Position numbers and translations under genes: made by a program
DNA from: Cryptomeria japonica
Lineage: Eukaryota; Streptophyta; Pinopsida; Cupressales; Cupressaceae
DNA: 64,000 nucleotides
Reading direction: 5' to 3'
Assembly (NCBI RefSeq): GCF_030272615.1
Contig: NC_081410.1
Span: forward strand, 259,023,533-259,087,532
Shown here: piece after piece, positions 36,873 to 47,930 of the stretch
How positions within the stretch are numbered: position 1 is the stretch's first letter
How the letters are laid out: every line of letters begins with the position of its first letter
Notes under the pieces: model-generated
Seen by the model: only the letters and a program-made list of their open reading frames with translations
Databases searched by the model: none
Told to the model about the DNA's origin: nothing

Positions 36873-38424
36873 TCGGTTAATACTGAGAGGAGGGTGAATC
36901 AATATTAATACCAATTATAAACTTTAAACCCAAATCAAACTAACAACAAATCTAACTTCATTTACTGCATATGCCATTTCATTAAACAGTACCAGTAATC
37001 TCTGATAAATTACTATAACCTGTGTATTAAAAAATAATGAATAAACTAAAGATAATCAATAGCATCACATGAAAATCATTCCACACATGAACACCATATT
37101 TTTGACGTGGAAACCCAAATAGGAAAAAACTACGGTAGGAGTTAGTACCTACAAAGATTTGTATTCTTTTGAAGTACGCCATGTTAGGAGCAGATCCTTT
37201 TAGGAGTCACCTTGTTAAGGGATTTGGATGTGCAACTCGGTTAGGAGCTTAATGACCTATTAGGATCAACCTCGTGAGAGGATTTACCACTCTTTTTGAG
37301 AGCTACCCTGTTAGGGGATTTACAAGATTAATGCATGTTAGAACCTACCTTGTTAAGGGATTTAATCTGTTGTAATTATTAGAGAACAATAGTAAAAAAG
37401 TGATATGTTATTTGCACTTCTTACCTTGCTAAATCAGATCCAGTTATGCTTCACTATCTGCAACTCTTAGGCAGATCTTACTCTTCTCTGGTATGACATC
37501 ACACTCTTCTCTAAGATCACTGACACAATAAACATCAACTAAGCCAACATAAATAATACTTTCCATTAGGTCAGCCACTAAACCCTAAATTACATCATAG
37601 ATCATCACAGATATTTACAACTCATTGCAGATCATCATGTGGATCATTACAATCAATTATAACTCAATATCAGTCATTGAATGATCATAAGTCACCATGG
37701 AAAGTTGATTTGGTACAAATTCAAACCCTTAGCTCACTCCGCTAAGCACTTTGCACATTCCAAAGAATTTCACTCTCCAAATGTGCCAAAACATCTTTCA
37801 AACATTTCACATGGTTTGTGTCACATTATCATCAACACATGAACTTGTTGTCGACAATCACCACCATACCAAAAATTATTATCGGATTGATGATTTCATC
37901 ACCGGTTCTAAAACCTTTCTTAAACCATGGAAAAACTTCATCAGAAATTAGAAACATGCGTTTTGATAGTCATCACAAGATGCGGTTCCAATCAGATACT
38001 CATTACCATGATAAAATCTTATATTCCAAACTGCAAATCACCAATCATTCGCTTTAAGTAAAACATATTTGCATATACTAGTTAAAGTCCTATTTCATAG
38101 ACTTTTGTATATTGCCGGTAAACCCTGTCTCCAGTAGACTAAATCACTTAGATGACAAACCAAACATCAAGAAACATTAGTTAACATCATTTAACACTAG
38201 TTTCCATCAATGAAAACACAAATAACTGATCAAGTCATCTAATCGCAAAATCTCAATCTCTTCATCACAAATAGTCTTCTATCCTCTACAAGTGTAGTCA
38301 TTAGTCTTTAACTGCATCACCTCATATGTATCAGTTATGCCAATCATGCCAACAAATGTTATGTGTTGCATTAGTTGGAAAAAAAAATTATCTCCATTTT
38401 GTATGTTAGATTATTTTCTCTAAG
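36873..38424 (+). repeat. Unclassified dispersed repeat inserted in the solo LTR
   Basis: It begins near TAATACTGAGAGGAGGGTG and carries GACGTGGAAACCCAAATAGG near 37107, followed by several 'gttagg..' / 'ttgttaaggg attt' phrases. The same order of motifs recurs at 63,003-64,000, so it is a dispersed family. No protein was recognised. The solo LTR sequence resumes near 38,418 (ctaaggtattttggcggg). The left and right junctions both fall in the same LTR stretch (ctatgaggg versus ctctaaggt), so a roughly 9-bp imperfect target duplication is possible. Boundaries are approximate. Confidence 0.6.
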
Positions 38425-38444
38425 GTATTTTGGCGGGAATTACA

Positions 38445-38449
38445 CATAA
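38445..38449 (+). other. Right target-site duplication CATAA of the solo LTR
   Basis: Exact copy of 32755-32759, directly after the ATTACA end. Confidence 0.8.
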
Positions 38450-40380
38450 AACCACTAGAGGCTACCATCAAAACACACTTGGCTAATATAGTAGGACATA
38501 TATAGGGAAGAGTGACATCACATGCCATCAACAAGAGTTTTCCCTACAGTCTCTCTCTAGACCCCGATGCCCAAGTGATACCCAGAACCAACTCAACCTT
38601 TTATGAAGACAAGGGAGTATAGTCATGCCATCAAGACCTTCCCAATCTCATCTTGAGCCTATACTAGCACTCTAGGCCATGAGTGGGGCTCCAAAAAATT
38701 TCTTATCTTGTTAAATGAGAAAGCTACCCAAACCCTTATATCAATTAATTAAGATTATCACCTACTTAAAGAAAACTTCCAATGAGATCTCTCGACAGTC
38801 TCTCCCTAGACCATGGCACCCACTTGGAAGCCACTCCCCCTATCATGTTCCTAAAACCTACGGTAAAACATAAATACAAGAATATCAAGAGAATCACATG
38901 ATACATCTCAACAAAGGTTGTAATCCATAACCAAATCATAATCACATATGAATCCATAATGCCATATGCTAATATACACATACAATAATCCAAACATAGA
39001 ACCGATAATCTCAATAACATGATAGATCCAACAATTCACTGCAAGGTATAACAATTCCCCTCAAAGCCAAATAAAACAAAAAAAATGAAAACATCGCAAG
39101 AGTCACAAAAAATTCCCGAAATCAAGCCTTTGGTTCGACACAGACTCATAAAATCAACTGGAAAAGTAAAAAATGACAAAACAAATCACCTTTAATGGAA
39201 ACTCTAGTGCATCCACTCATTTAACTAGAACCTTTACAAAACATTTTAGCACTTTGACCACATAGAATAGCACATATGACACATACAATAGCACATATAT
39301 TGCTTAGAATGACATATAAAGAATATACTATGGCACATACAACAACACTTCTATTAACTAGTATAACACATACAACAAACAATATGGTGCATTCATTAAT
39401 TAGAAATAACACATATAACAAATAGTCTGGTGTTTTTATAAAATAGATTGGTACATTTTCTCACTAGATTAGCACATATGTCACAGAGGATGAAACACGA
39501 CTCAAAAATAAATAAAAATAATCTGCTAAGTCCAAAAAAGACTTGAATAAATTTTTTTTACACCCAACATAAATCGAAAGGGCGATTAACAGTAAAAGTA
39601 TAACTTAACCAAAATAGGATAGGAAACCAAAATCCAAAAATCACCAAAACTCCACATAGGCTTGACAAAAGAGACTCAAATAACACATGTCCGACAATAG
39701 ACTATAGAGACTTTAAAGCACAAAAAACTCAATTCTATTGCAACCTTCATTAGACAATGAAAACCAATTCTTTTCTTACAACAACAAATAGAGAGAAAGA
39801 GCAACACAAGGTATTAAACATAAATGCTTCCTCCAAAGGAGGTAGAAACCAAATTCTACCATCCAACATAGATTTCAAAAAGGGAAAGACAAAGACCTCT
39901 AGAATTTACAAGCACATATTACAAACACGAAACATATAATCTTTCCTTTTAAAGGAAATGCATAAAAATAAGATCATGAACCACTGGCTTGGAAATTGAA
40001 GATGCACAACCAAGCCAACAAACCACAAACTAGCAACTTCCTTCCACACAACACAACAACAAGCAAATTTGAAAAGCATCACCTATGCTCAGACATACAC
40101 ATAAATCATCTTTCTCGAAACCAAAATTGAAATCTAAAACTCCTCTAGCCAAACTTCATGGCAATATAATTTACCCAATTTTCAAAATCATCCTCATAAT
40201 CATACCTCATCACAGCCAAAAATCATAATAATAATAATAATAATTGTGTAACCTGGAAAAATGAATGAAAAACTGCAAGACTATGCTAAGATACCACAAA
40301 CTCTAAAATCCTATAGAACATCCAAGTTTACCAATGAAACAAAATGAAAGAAGTAAATTAAAGCTAGTAAACCTCTAGTT
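38450..40380 (-). repeat. Diverged long gypsy LTR (outer relic, right part)
   Basis: On the minus strand it continues the relic that stops at 32754: 'ggcatgtgatgtcactc' near 38505-38530 matches 'gcatgtgataacactcc' of the solo LTR, and 'gagtgctagtataggctcaag...gggaaggtc' near 38636-38672 matches the array LTR block 'gagtgcttgtataggctcaag...gggaaggcc'. Similarity fades towards 40,380 and the 5' end of the relic was not found. Confidence 0.6.
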
Positions 40381-40930
40381 GTTGTCTCATTGTGTCCTAT
40401 CACCTTTGATCTTTCTTGTTGATGTGTTTCTCTCAGATTGCACTAGTTTTGGTTCTCAAGCTCACAATAGATGAATGGACAATGGTATTAGAATTCTAAA
40501 TGCAAGCTAAATAGATTATGCAAGGTAATATGAAACAATATGAAAAACCTATGATAAGCCAAAGGCACACTGTAATTACTAAATGCTCCAATTGCTCTAA
40601 GATGACCTGATTGCAAGATAACGACTAGTTTCAAATTATTGTGAAAATGCATGTTTTATAGACTTTGCATGAGAAAAATCCTACATGGCAAGGATCAACA
40701 GTTGAGAGTAAATCTTGACAAATTAATGGCTATGAATGATTGGTTGGAATGTGAGAGGAAAATAAGGAATATGTTCCTCCTACACATGCAGGACGGAGGA
40801 AAATGTGGAAGAAGAGTCCAAGTGGCAGCATGCTCACCTTGACCACCGTTGGAAACCCCAAGAATGTAGGATGGTTGGAGATGATCTAGGAAATGCAGGA
40901 CAAGTGGTTGTTGACTAGGTTGAGGTGGAC
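40381..40930. other. Spacer left of the minus-strand gypsy element
   Basis: No domain was recognised. A 63-codon plus-strand frame at 40651-40842 resembles nothing known to me. This is either flanking DNA or an undetected repeat end. Confidence 0.35.
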
Positions 40931-42018
40931 AAAACTATTGTCACAAATATTTTCACCCTTGATTACCCAATAAACCTTGATCATCGGCCTCTCAAGTGTG
41001 GGACCTTGCTAAATGTGAGGTTGAATCTCTGGAGAAGGCCGACTTCCTATTTAATCTAAATGCAGGTGTTGGACCAACCCAACACTGATAAAACTAATCT
41101 ATGTCCTAACAAGTAAAAGGAAGAGAGAGAAGGGTTGCATGAAAGAAGGGGAATAAGGCTTGCACCTAGACTAAAAGTTGATCTACCCCCACTTGTAATT
41201 GCGCAAAACATCAATAAAACTGCCCAAAAGATACAAAAATTTATATCTAAGTCTAGCTTTCTAAGACCGAGTTAAGGTTGGAATTATTAATAATGGTAGA
41301 GGAATGAACAATGTTATTAGATGCCACTCTAAGAGGAGTCAACACTATCACAGATGTTGAGAAAGAAAGAAAAGATGCATTCACACAAACAGGTAAAAGA
41401 GATACACAAATTTGTTAAACTAAAACTAAGGAAAGAAAATTTTATTAATGCATAGACAAGGTGATTTTATAGTTGTAGAAATCAAAGATTACTGTAAGAT
41501 AAAAAGAGGAGAAGATCCTAAGAAAATTACAAAAAAATGCCTTTATAGTTGAGGCATAACTTAGATTGAACTGAAGATAGAATCCCTAACCCTCCTAAGG
41601 TTAGGTTACAAAAAGAGGCAAAGGAGAGAAAACAATCTGATTGAATGATCTAAGATGTAGCATGCAAGATCTCCTTTATGGGTGTCAAATCACCTGGGAG
41701 GAAACAAAACCACTTGGCAGATGAAGTAACCTTGACACATAAACATTATTGGGTACACTCTAGGGATAAAGGTCTCTGATCTGCAATGAATGAGAATGGG
41801 TTTCATCTGAAATTGGCTGCAGAGGCGTAGGAGGGACAATTATTTCTTGAAAATCAGGAGAAATCCATATGGGATTGTAGTTAGACCCAAAAGTCTTCAT
41901 AATGCATTAAAGAGGCATGAGTGGTGTCCAAAATCGGCCTACAGGGTCAATTCTGGAGTAATGGCAATAATCCCTGGTGGTTGGATAAAAATCTGATCTA
42001 AGATCGGGCCCTGACTCA
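40931..42018 (-). repeat. 3' LTR of the Tat/Athila-like element
   Basis: A direct repeat of about 1.1 kb matches 47931-49054 at an offset of exactly 7,000 bp at the left edge (for example 'ttggaccaacccaacac' and 'ctaaaagttgatctaccccca' in both). It is moderately diverged, so the insertion is old. Both edges are approximate and no matching target duplication was found. Confidence 0.8.
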
Positions 42019-42599
42019 GAGGAGGGCCTAAGCCTTCTTAGGGAGAGACCAGATGTCCTTATCTATGCATTAGATGCAAAGTCACAAAAGGAGTACAAAA
42101 ATGGAAAACCTCCTTGCATCCTTCAAAAAAACAAAAAATGGCCAATGAGAAGGAACTGGCATGTGCATGAGCACTTATGAAAAGTAGAAGAGCATAATTA
42201 TAGATATCCACACTATTTCCAAAAGACCTACAAGGTCACCCTCAAGCGCATTCCTCGATATGTATGTCATTGATTGTAATAGGAAGGTCTTCACCATTTA
42301 ACCTAGCTAGATTGAAAGAATTAGCCTCCTTGCAACCTGTAACACATAGGGACCACTCCATATTGCATCAAAATTTGAATGCCTCCCCGCTTTTTCCTTG
42401 TCAGCATCTTATTTTATGACAAAATCTCCAACTTGGAAGGTCCCAACTAGAGGTGTCATGACCTTTGATTGTCTTCAAGAGTCCTCTTGATTATTATAAT
42501 CAGATTTTTGTTAGAGGACTTAGCTAAGCCATTGCCCTAGGGATAATAATTCGATGATGTTTTTAGAAACACATCATGTTGGACTGCACATAGACTGAT

Positions 42600-43112
42600 C
42601 TAAGATCCCACAAAGGCCTTAGTATTATTTGATATAATTGTGGAAGGGGCTCCAAATATGGTCGTAATCCCTTCAAGGAATTGAACCACTGAATTTCCAG
42701 TTACATATTTCAAAGCCACTTCCTCTCTCCACCTTGTGAAATAGTCTGTGGCTGCCAAAATCCACTTGTGGCCTGCATTAGATACTGGATTGATAGGGCC
42801 GATGAAATCAAGCCCCCATTGTGCAAAAGGTTGATCAACAGAGATTGGATGAAGGGGCAAGGCTTCCAATCTCTGTTTGCCTACAAAGAGTGCACACTCC
42901 TTTCAACTCCTAACCCACTTGTGAGCATCACCGAATAGAGAAGGCCAATAATAGTCTGCCCTTATGATTTTCATAGTTGTGGTCCTTGCTGAGAAATTGT
43001 CACCCGAGGGCCCATTATGAAATTCCTCTAGTATTCTATTGGTATGATCTCTCTGGATGCACCTTAGAAGGACACCGTTTAGGTCCCTTTTGAATAAAAT
43101 CCCACCCACCAA
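42600..43112 (-). pseudogene. Integrase, Tat/Athila-like element
   Basis: The zinc-binding part is at 43112-42903 (EEFHNGPSGDNFSA, IIRADYYWPSLFGDAHKWVR). The start of the catalytic core is at 42869-42600 (WGLDFIGPINP, GHKWILAATDYFTRW). The segment around the second catalytic aspartate reads IISNNTKAF, where ISDN is usual, so this aspartate appears replaced by asparagine. The rest of the core with the catalytic glutamate is not open. The two parts are separated by a stop at the C-rich knuckle. Confidence 0.85.
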
Positions 43113-43339
43113 GGCGTAGGGGATGGATTACAATCTGAGATGCCTCCTCTTGGTTCTATCATAGTGAAAATGATAGCTACCATCCTTTAAGAAGGAAGAC
43201 ATAACTTCCAACCAACTAGTTTGTGCATCTCCCTGGTTATCAACCTATTCGTCTTCCTACAACAAGAGGGAGACCATTGAATTTTCCTTAAAAGATGAAT
43301 TTAACTACTCATAGAGTCCTCTTCCCCTTACTAACCTGA

Positions 43340-43700
43340 TAATTTTGATGTCAAGGTCATACTCCATGACCTTAGTGATATATCTAGCTCTCTTCTCACC
43401 AATATCCTTGTTGAGAAGAAAATCTTTCACACTGGCATGTGGGACTAAGAGCTAGACTCGATTGTTTGAGAGAATGTGTCTAAACTTTTTTAGTGCTCTC
43501 ACAAATGTGATGACTTGTTTTTCCACATAGCTATACCTGAGTTCATAGTCTTTTACGCCCACTGAAAAAAACTATGGGTCATTTCAATCCTTCCTGATTT
43601 AACTGTGTTAGGACAATAGATATACGTGCATCTCCTCCCAATGTATAAAGGATGAAATACTTCTCATAGTTAGGATTTACTAAGGTAGGAGCCTAAGCAA
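43340..43700 (-). pseudogene. Ty3-type RNase H, Tat/Athila-like element
   Basis: Translating the minus strand gives PTLVNPNYEKYFILYTLGGDA, then VEKQVITFVRALKKFRHIL and KRARYITKVMEYDLDIKI, which is the usual RNase H of the reverse transcriptase block (normally 'LVSPNYEKDFILY', 'MEKQAYALVKALK'). Three in-frame stops are visible, one each after the reverse transcriptase end, EGLK and SNNRV. It follows the reverse transcriptase directly. Confidence 0.75.
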
Positions 43701-44716
43701 TGGCCTGCTTGATCTGATCAAAGCCTTCCTTCCCTTCACTAGTCCATTTGAAAAGTAAATCCTTTTTTAGCATGGATGTGAGAGGCTTAACCAAAGTTGC
43801 AAGGTTTGGGATAAACCTTTTGACAAATTTGATTCTTCCAAGGAAGCTTTGAAGTCCTTTCTTGTGATGTTGAAGTGGAAGAGACACAATGGCTAGACCA
43901 TCTTTGGATACAATGTGTCCAATTAGTTTGCCCTAATTAGTGGCAAATCCACACTTGTTTGGGTTAAAGGACACACCATATTCCCTACACCTTTTGAAAA
44001 CTTTCTCCAAATGAGAAAAAAGGTATGTCGCATGCTTGGAGTATATAGTAATATCATCAAAGTATACTAGTACAAATTCTGCTAATACTCCCTTAAAATC
44101 CATATCCATGGCTCTTTGAAAAGTTGCACCTGCATTTGTTAGTCCAAAGGGCATTTTACAATAGGCATAGGTACCCCACTTAGTAGTAAATGCAGTCTTA
44201 AATTGGTTTGATTCTTGGAATGGGATTTGATTATACCCTGAACAAATTTTAGCTAAAGTTAGTGGCTCAGAAAGATTATACCCTGATTATCCTTCCAAGA
44301 ATGAAAATCTTTCTAAGACACTCTTTGGCTAAAATTTATTCCATGGAAGGGAGGGGGTAATGATCTTTGAGGGAGGTTCTATCTAGGTCCCTAAATTCCA
44401 CACACAATTTGATTTCCTCGTTCTTCTTCCTAACTGGAACAAGATTGGCTACCAAAAAAGAATGCTTGATTGGAAAAATAATACTATATTCTATAATCTT
44501 GGATAACTCATTTCTCATCAAAGGCTTAATTTTGGGGTTTATGGGTCTTTTCTTTTGTTTGATTGGCTTTGTATTAGGATATAACTCTATGGTATGTTGA
44601 GATAAGCTAGGGTCAAACCCTTTTAGACCCTTATATGTAAAAGAAAAAATATCACTATACTCTTGACAAAGATTGACAAAAGTACCTTGATCACTTTGGG
44701 AACATACCTTTCCCAA
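43693..44716 (-). pseudogene. Reverse transcriptase, Tat/Athila-like element
   Basis: N-terminal part at 44716-44336: EYSDIFSFTYKGLKG, then KIKPLMRNELSKIIEYSIIF, LVPVRKKNEEIKLCVEFRD and DHYPLPSM. Palm at 44154-43933: MPFGLTNAGATFQRAMD and VLVYFDDITIYS, with the catalytic aspartate pair at 44053-44058 intact. Connection region at 43887-43693: LQSFLGRIKFVKRFIPNL and FKWTSEGKEGF. Stops separate the parts. All pieces are in the expected order for one polyprotein. Confidence 0.85.
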
Positions 44717-45059
44717 GTTGAGAGCTCTGCCATCAAATATGGAGACTGATCTGTAGTTTCCCTTTTTTTGAGGCCAGGTTCATTGCTCTCCCTTTCATCT
44801 AATCATTAGTGTTGAAGATCCCCTCTAAGGTGATTAATCCATTGGGTAGCTTGTTTGAGCTTAGCTGCATGATTTGATCCCCATACTAGTCATGCAGCAT
44901 GACCTGCTTCTTATGTGAGAACTCTGCTTCATCTTGCAAGAAGATCACAATCTGCTGATCTAATTCAAAGACTTGCCAATTTACTTGGTTATAAGGCACT
45001 GGTGGTCTCACCAAATTTTTGATCTATTGTTCTTTCTCTATTGCAATATGAGACAAAAT

Positions 45060-45446
45060 TTCATGTTGAGCACCAATTGTTGCCAATTGGTCAACATGTT
45101 TATTCTAATTTCTAAGGACACTAGAAATACCGAAGGCCTCAAATCCTTTGATTAGGTCCCATTCTCTATGCTTGTAGGACTTGAGAAGCTTGTTCTTGGT
45201 GGCGCTCTGAGCTCTAACTTGATTTACAACCAAATCACTGTATCCATGCACCCTCAAAGATTTGATCCCTCTCCTCTATGTTGTTTGGAGACCCAAAATC
45301 AAAGATTCATACTCAGCTAGATTGTTAGTGCAACTAAACTGAAGTCTGAAAGAAAATAAATATTTATCCCCCTTGGGAGAGATCAGTAATACACAAACAC
45401 ATGCACCATTTTTGTTCCTTGAACCATCAAAGAACATGTCCCATAC
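45060..45446 (-). pseudogene. Archaeal-type RNase H domain upstream of reverse transcriptase
   Basis: Minus-strand translation gives VWDMFFDGSRNKNGA, LISPKGDKYLFSF, TNNLAEYESLILGLQ and LRVHGYSDLVVNQVR, matching the archaeal-type RNase H that Tat elements carry (normally 'FDGS...GAG', 'TNN.AEYEAL..GL', 'GDS.LVVNQV'). The first catalytic Asp and the Glu are present; the Asp of GDS reads Tyr (GYS). One TAG at 45276-45278 and another after SSVLRN interrupt it. It is in frame with the upstream linker at 45758-45450 across a TAG. It lies between protease and reverse transcriptase instead of after the Ty3-type RNase H. Confidence 0.8.
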
Positions 45447-45449
45447 CCC

Positions 45450-45758
45450 CTACATATCATTGTCTTCCTTTGAAAGATTGGGAATGGGGGTGTCTTCTTC
45501 ATGTATACAATATATACCCAAGCCAATATTATTGACATCATCAATGGTGTCAAACTGAAATGCATTTTCCCACTCATCAATTAGGTAATCGGGAACCTCA
45601 TCCAACTGAGTTGCATGCTCTCTTACTAAAATTTCTTCTTTCTCCTCACGGAGAGTACAATTCATGTTGATAGGACTTGAGGTATAGGGATGTATATGAT
45701 TGTTGGTAACAGGTTCAACCGTAATGGTTACTTTGGTACCATATCTTGTCCTAAACAT
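45450..45758 (-). pseudogene. Linker between protease and archaeal-type RNase H
   Basis: A 102-codon frame rich in acidic residues (VREHATQLDEVPDYLIDEWE, IHEEDTPIPNLSKED). It continues in frame into the RNase H at 45446 across a TAG. No domain was recognised; it is probably the spacer of the same polyprotein. Confidence 0.6.
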
Positions 45759-45769
45759 GTGAGACTAGT

Positions 45770-46100
45770 CAGAAGATAGGTAGCCACCTATCTTGGTAGT
45801 GAATTCCCTAGATAAACAAATGGAAAAATAATCAGGGAGGTCAATCACTAAGATGTCTTACAACACACTACAACCCAGGGAGGCATGCAAGGTTAGATTT
45901 AAATCTTTAATGAATCCCACAATATGAACTCATGTTCCATCAAGCTACATTGCCCCTCTTGTTATAGCTTCATACTTGATACCTACATAGTCAACTATCC
46001 TTTTTGGCAAAACTGAGCTACTAGACCCACTATCTATCATGCAATTATGAACACTTTTATCTCCTATTATTAATGACAGATAAAATGGGGAGGCTTACTA
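45770..46100 (-). pseudogene. Aspartic protease, Tat/Athila-like element
   Basis: Minus-strand translation around 46080-45960 gives LSLIIGDKSVHNCMIDSG followed by SSSSVLPKRIVDYVG. The catalytic DSG (46026-46034) is intact. Stops follow in the C-terminal half. It processes the polyprotein in living relatives. Confidence 0.75.
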
Positions 46101-46116
46101 ATTTTATTTGAACTCT

Positions 46117-46443
46117 CTACATCCAAAGTTGCACCAAGCTCGTGGAAGTTGAAGAACTGCAACCTTGACTGGTACCTTTTGCAACATCCATCCCCTTTAG
46201 GGCTTCCTGAAGTAGGTCTCTTTGAGATGAGATAGCCAGAGCATCCCACATCGATACATTGAGGCTAACCCTCTTCATTTGTTCAATAATATTAAAGGGG
46301 ATGGAAGCCTTAGCAGGGACCTTCATAGTGACTAGGTCTAATTTTGGTGTGATAGGAACCTTAGGTGTCTCTCCCTCCTTGACATTTTGTGTCAAGTCTT
46401 GCTCTTTGTTTGGAGAAGTCACCTTATCAAATGAATTTGGCAT
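46117..46443 (-). pseudogene. Gag-protease linker, Tat/Athila-like element
   Basis: The 108-codon frame contains FNIIEQMKRVSLNVSMWDAL and SQRDLLQEALKGM, the type of segment found between Gag and protease in this branch ('ILEQLKRA...VWDLL..S..HR..LL.AL'). It continues towards the protease. Confidence 0.6.
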
Positions 46444-47152
46444 TGAAGATCATAGGACATGTGAAGTCTGAGCTACAGATGGAGTCTTAGTTGCTACTAC
46501 AAAATTATCACTAGGATCTATGGCCCTCCTTTTTGATCTTCTATTATTGGCACACTATCCCCACTTGTCTGATTCATGCCACAAAAATCAGCCTCCTGCC
46601 AATTCATGAAAGTTGCATCCCCATGTGGATGGCTAGAATAGTTAATAAATTATTATTGCCCTGATGTTGTTGGCTTCTCTTGTGCTACAAGGGTCTGAGA
46701 AAACTCATCATTGTAACATGAGGTCTAATTGTGTGGCTGATTGAATGGGACACACCAATCCTATTCCTAACCAATTCATTTCCATATCCTTGCAATTGCT
46801 AGCTCATTTTTTGCATTGAAGCTTACATAGCAGCTCTAAACTATTGGATTTCAAAAACTAGAGGGGGTGAAAGTGTAGGCAAATGGCGTGAAGACGTCGT
46901 TGGTATTGGTGTTAAAATAGGCTATTGGGTAGGAGCCTCTGGAAATAAGGGCATTGGAGGCCTAGGAGACAACTCTTATACCTATATTAAGCAATTTTTT
47001 TCCCTTATGGCAATCTCATAAGCCAATGGGAGATTATTTCCTCCCATAGATTGAATCATTGCAGCTATGTCACTGTTCAAAGCCTTAAGAAAATATAGAA
47101 AAGCATGGATTGATGATGGCTTTGAAAATGATGGGATTCTATCCAATGTCTT

Positions 47153-47410
47153 TTAAAATCTATAGTTGAAATCACCCATGAACTCATGGGGTGGTCTTTT
47201 GATTGTAGTTAGTTTCTCCATAAGTGACAAATGGTCACTTTTGTCCTCAAAATGTTTGCACAACTTCTCCCCTAACTCATCCCAATTGTGAACGGAGTTA
47301 GGAGCTAGTCCTTTGTACCATTGAAGGGCCTTTCCTTTGAATGAGGAAGCAAGAAGCGTTACTGCTACATTGTCTTCAGTGACATCAAACATTGTGCAGA
47401 TATATGACAC
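47153..47410 (-). pseudogene. Gag core fragment, Tat/Athila-like element
   Basis: The frame contains VTLLASSFKGKALQWYKGL, NSVHNWDELGEKLCKHF and LTTIKRPPHEFMGDFNYRF, the retrotransposon Gag core (W-Y, W-D-E-L and 'F...F' block). No intact start or zinc knuckle was found around it. Confidence 0.75.
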
Positions 47411-47913
47411 ATCCTAGATACTTTCTTTAGGGGAGGTAGATGTTTCTCCAGTAAAAAATGGTACAACCTTCAAGGCTGCTACTGGAATGTCATTATTTTA
47501 AGGTAGGACTAAGGGACTTCCACCATTAAAGGTGACAAAGGTATGTGCTCTTGGGACTGCAATTGCAAATAAGGGTCTGTTAATATGGATGGCAGAGCCT
47601 TTAGGTTGTGCTAATCTTGTAATAGGAGGCATAGACTAGGACCTCAGGGGTGTGGATGTTTATGCTTGGTTCCCCTAACAAGCGATAAATAATGTCTACC
47701 TCTTCTTCTCCTATAATTAGAATAAAGGATCTGAATGATTTGAAAAATACCTCTAGATGATGATCTAGTGTTTCTTCTTGGCATAAAGCTACAACTGGTA
47801 TCACCTATAGTCTGAATTTGTTCCTTAGAGTCACCAAGTGCCTGATTGATTGCCTCCAAAGGGTGAATTTCTTAGAAACAACACTGAATCCTCAACAAGT
47901 ATGTTGAAATTAG
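47411..47913 (-). other. Leader region between primer site and Gag core
   Basis: This is the 5' internal part of the minus-strand element. The frames at 47601-47859 are short and not recognised as Gag. It probably holds the untranslated leader and a broken Gag N terminus. Confidence 0.45.
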
Positions 47914-47930
47914 TCCCACCGGGCATGCCA
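47914..47930 (-). other. Primer-binding site, Tat/Athila-like element
   Basis: The minus strand reads TGGCATGCCCGGTGGGA directly after the 5' LTR edge at 47931. TGGC-type sites differ from the tRNA-Met sites elsewhere in this window. The exact tRNA is not assigned. Confidence 0.6.

Larger units (their letters stand above)
32760..38444 (+). mobile_element. Solo LTR of a diverged relative of the array family, with a nested insertion
   Basis: It starts TCTAGTGTCC, like the mutated start of LTR 1, and ends GGCGGGAATTACA. The inner part is alignable with the array LTRs: 'gcaggatttgcaggtac...ctccacctagctccacaag' near 33228-33275, 'gataatgaatagttgagcc...aggcc' near 35452-35522 and 'catctcctagcatgg..ggtggttcc...cacatggtcgggtgg' near 35845-35895. 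It is followed by a copy of CATAA and not by a primer site, so it is a solo LTR. Without the insert near 36,873-38,424 it is about 4.1 kb, the same length as the array LTRs. It inserted into the minus-strand LTR relic. Confidence 0.8.
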
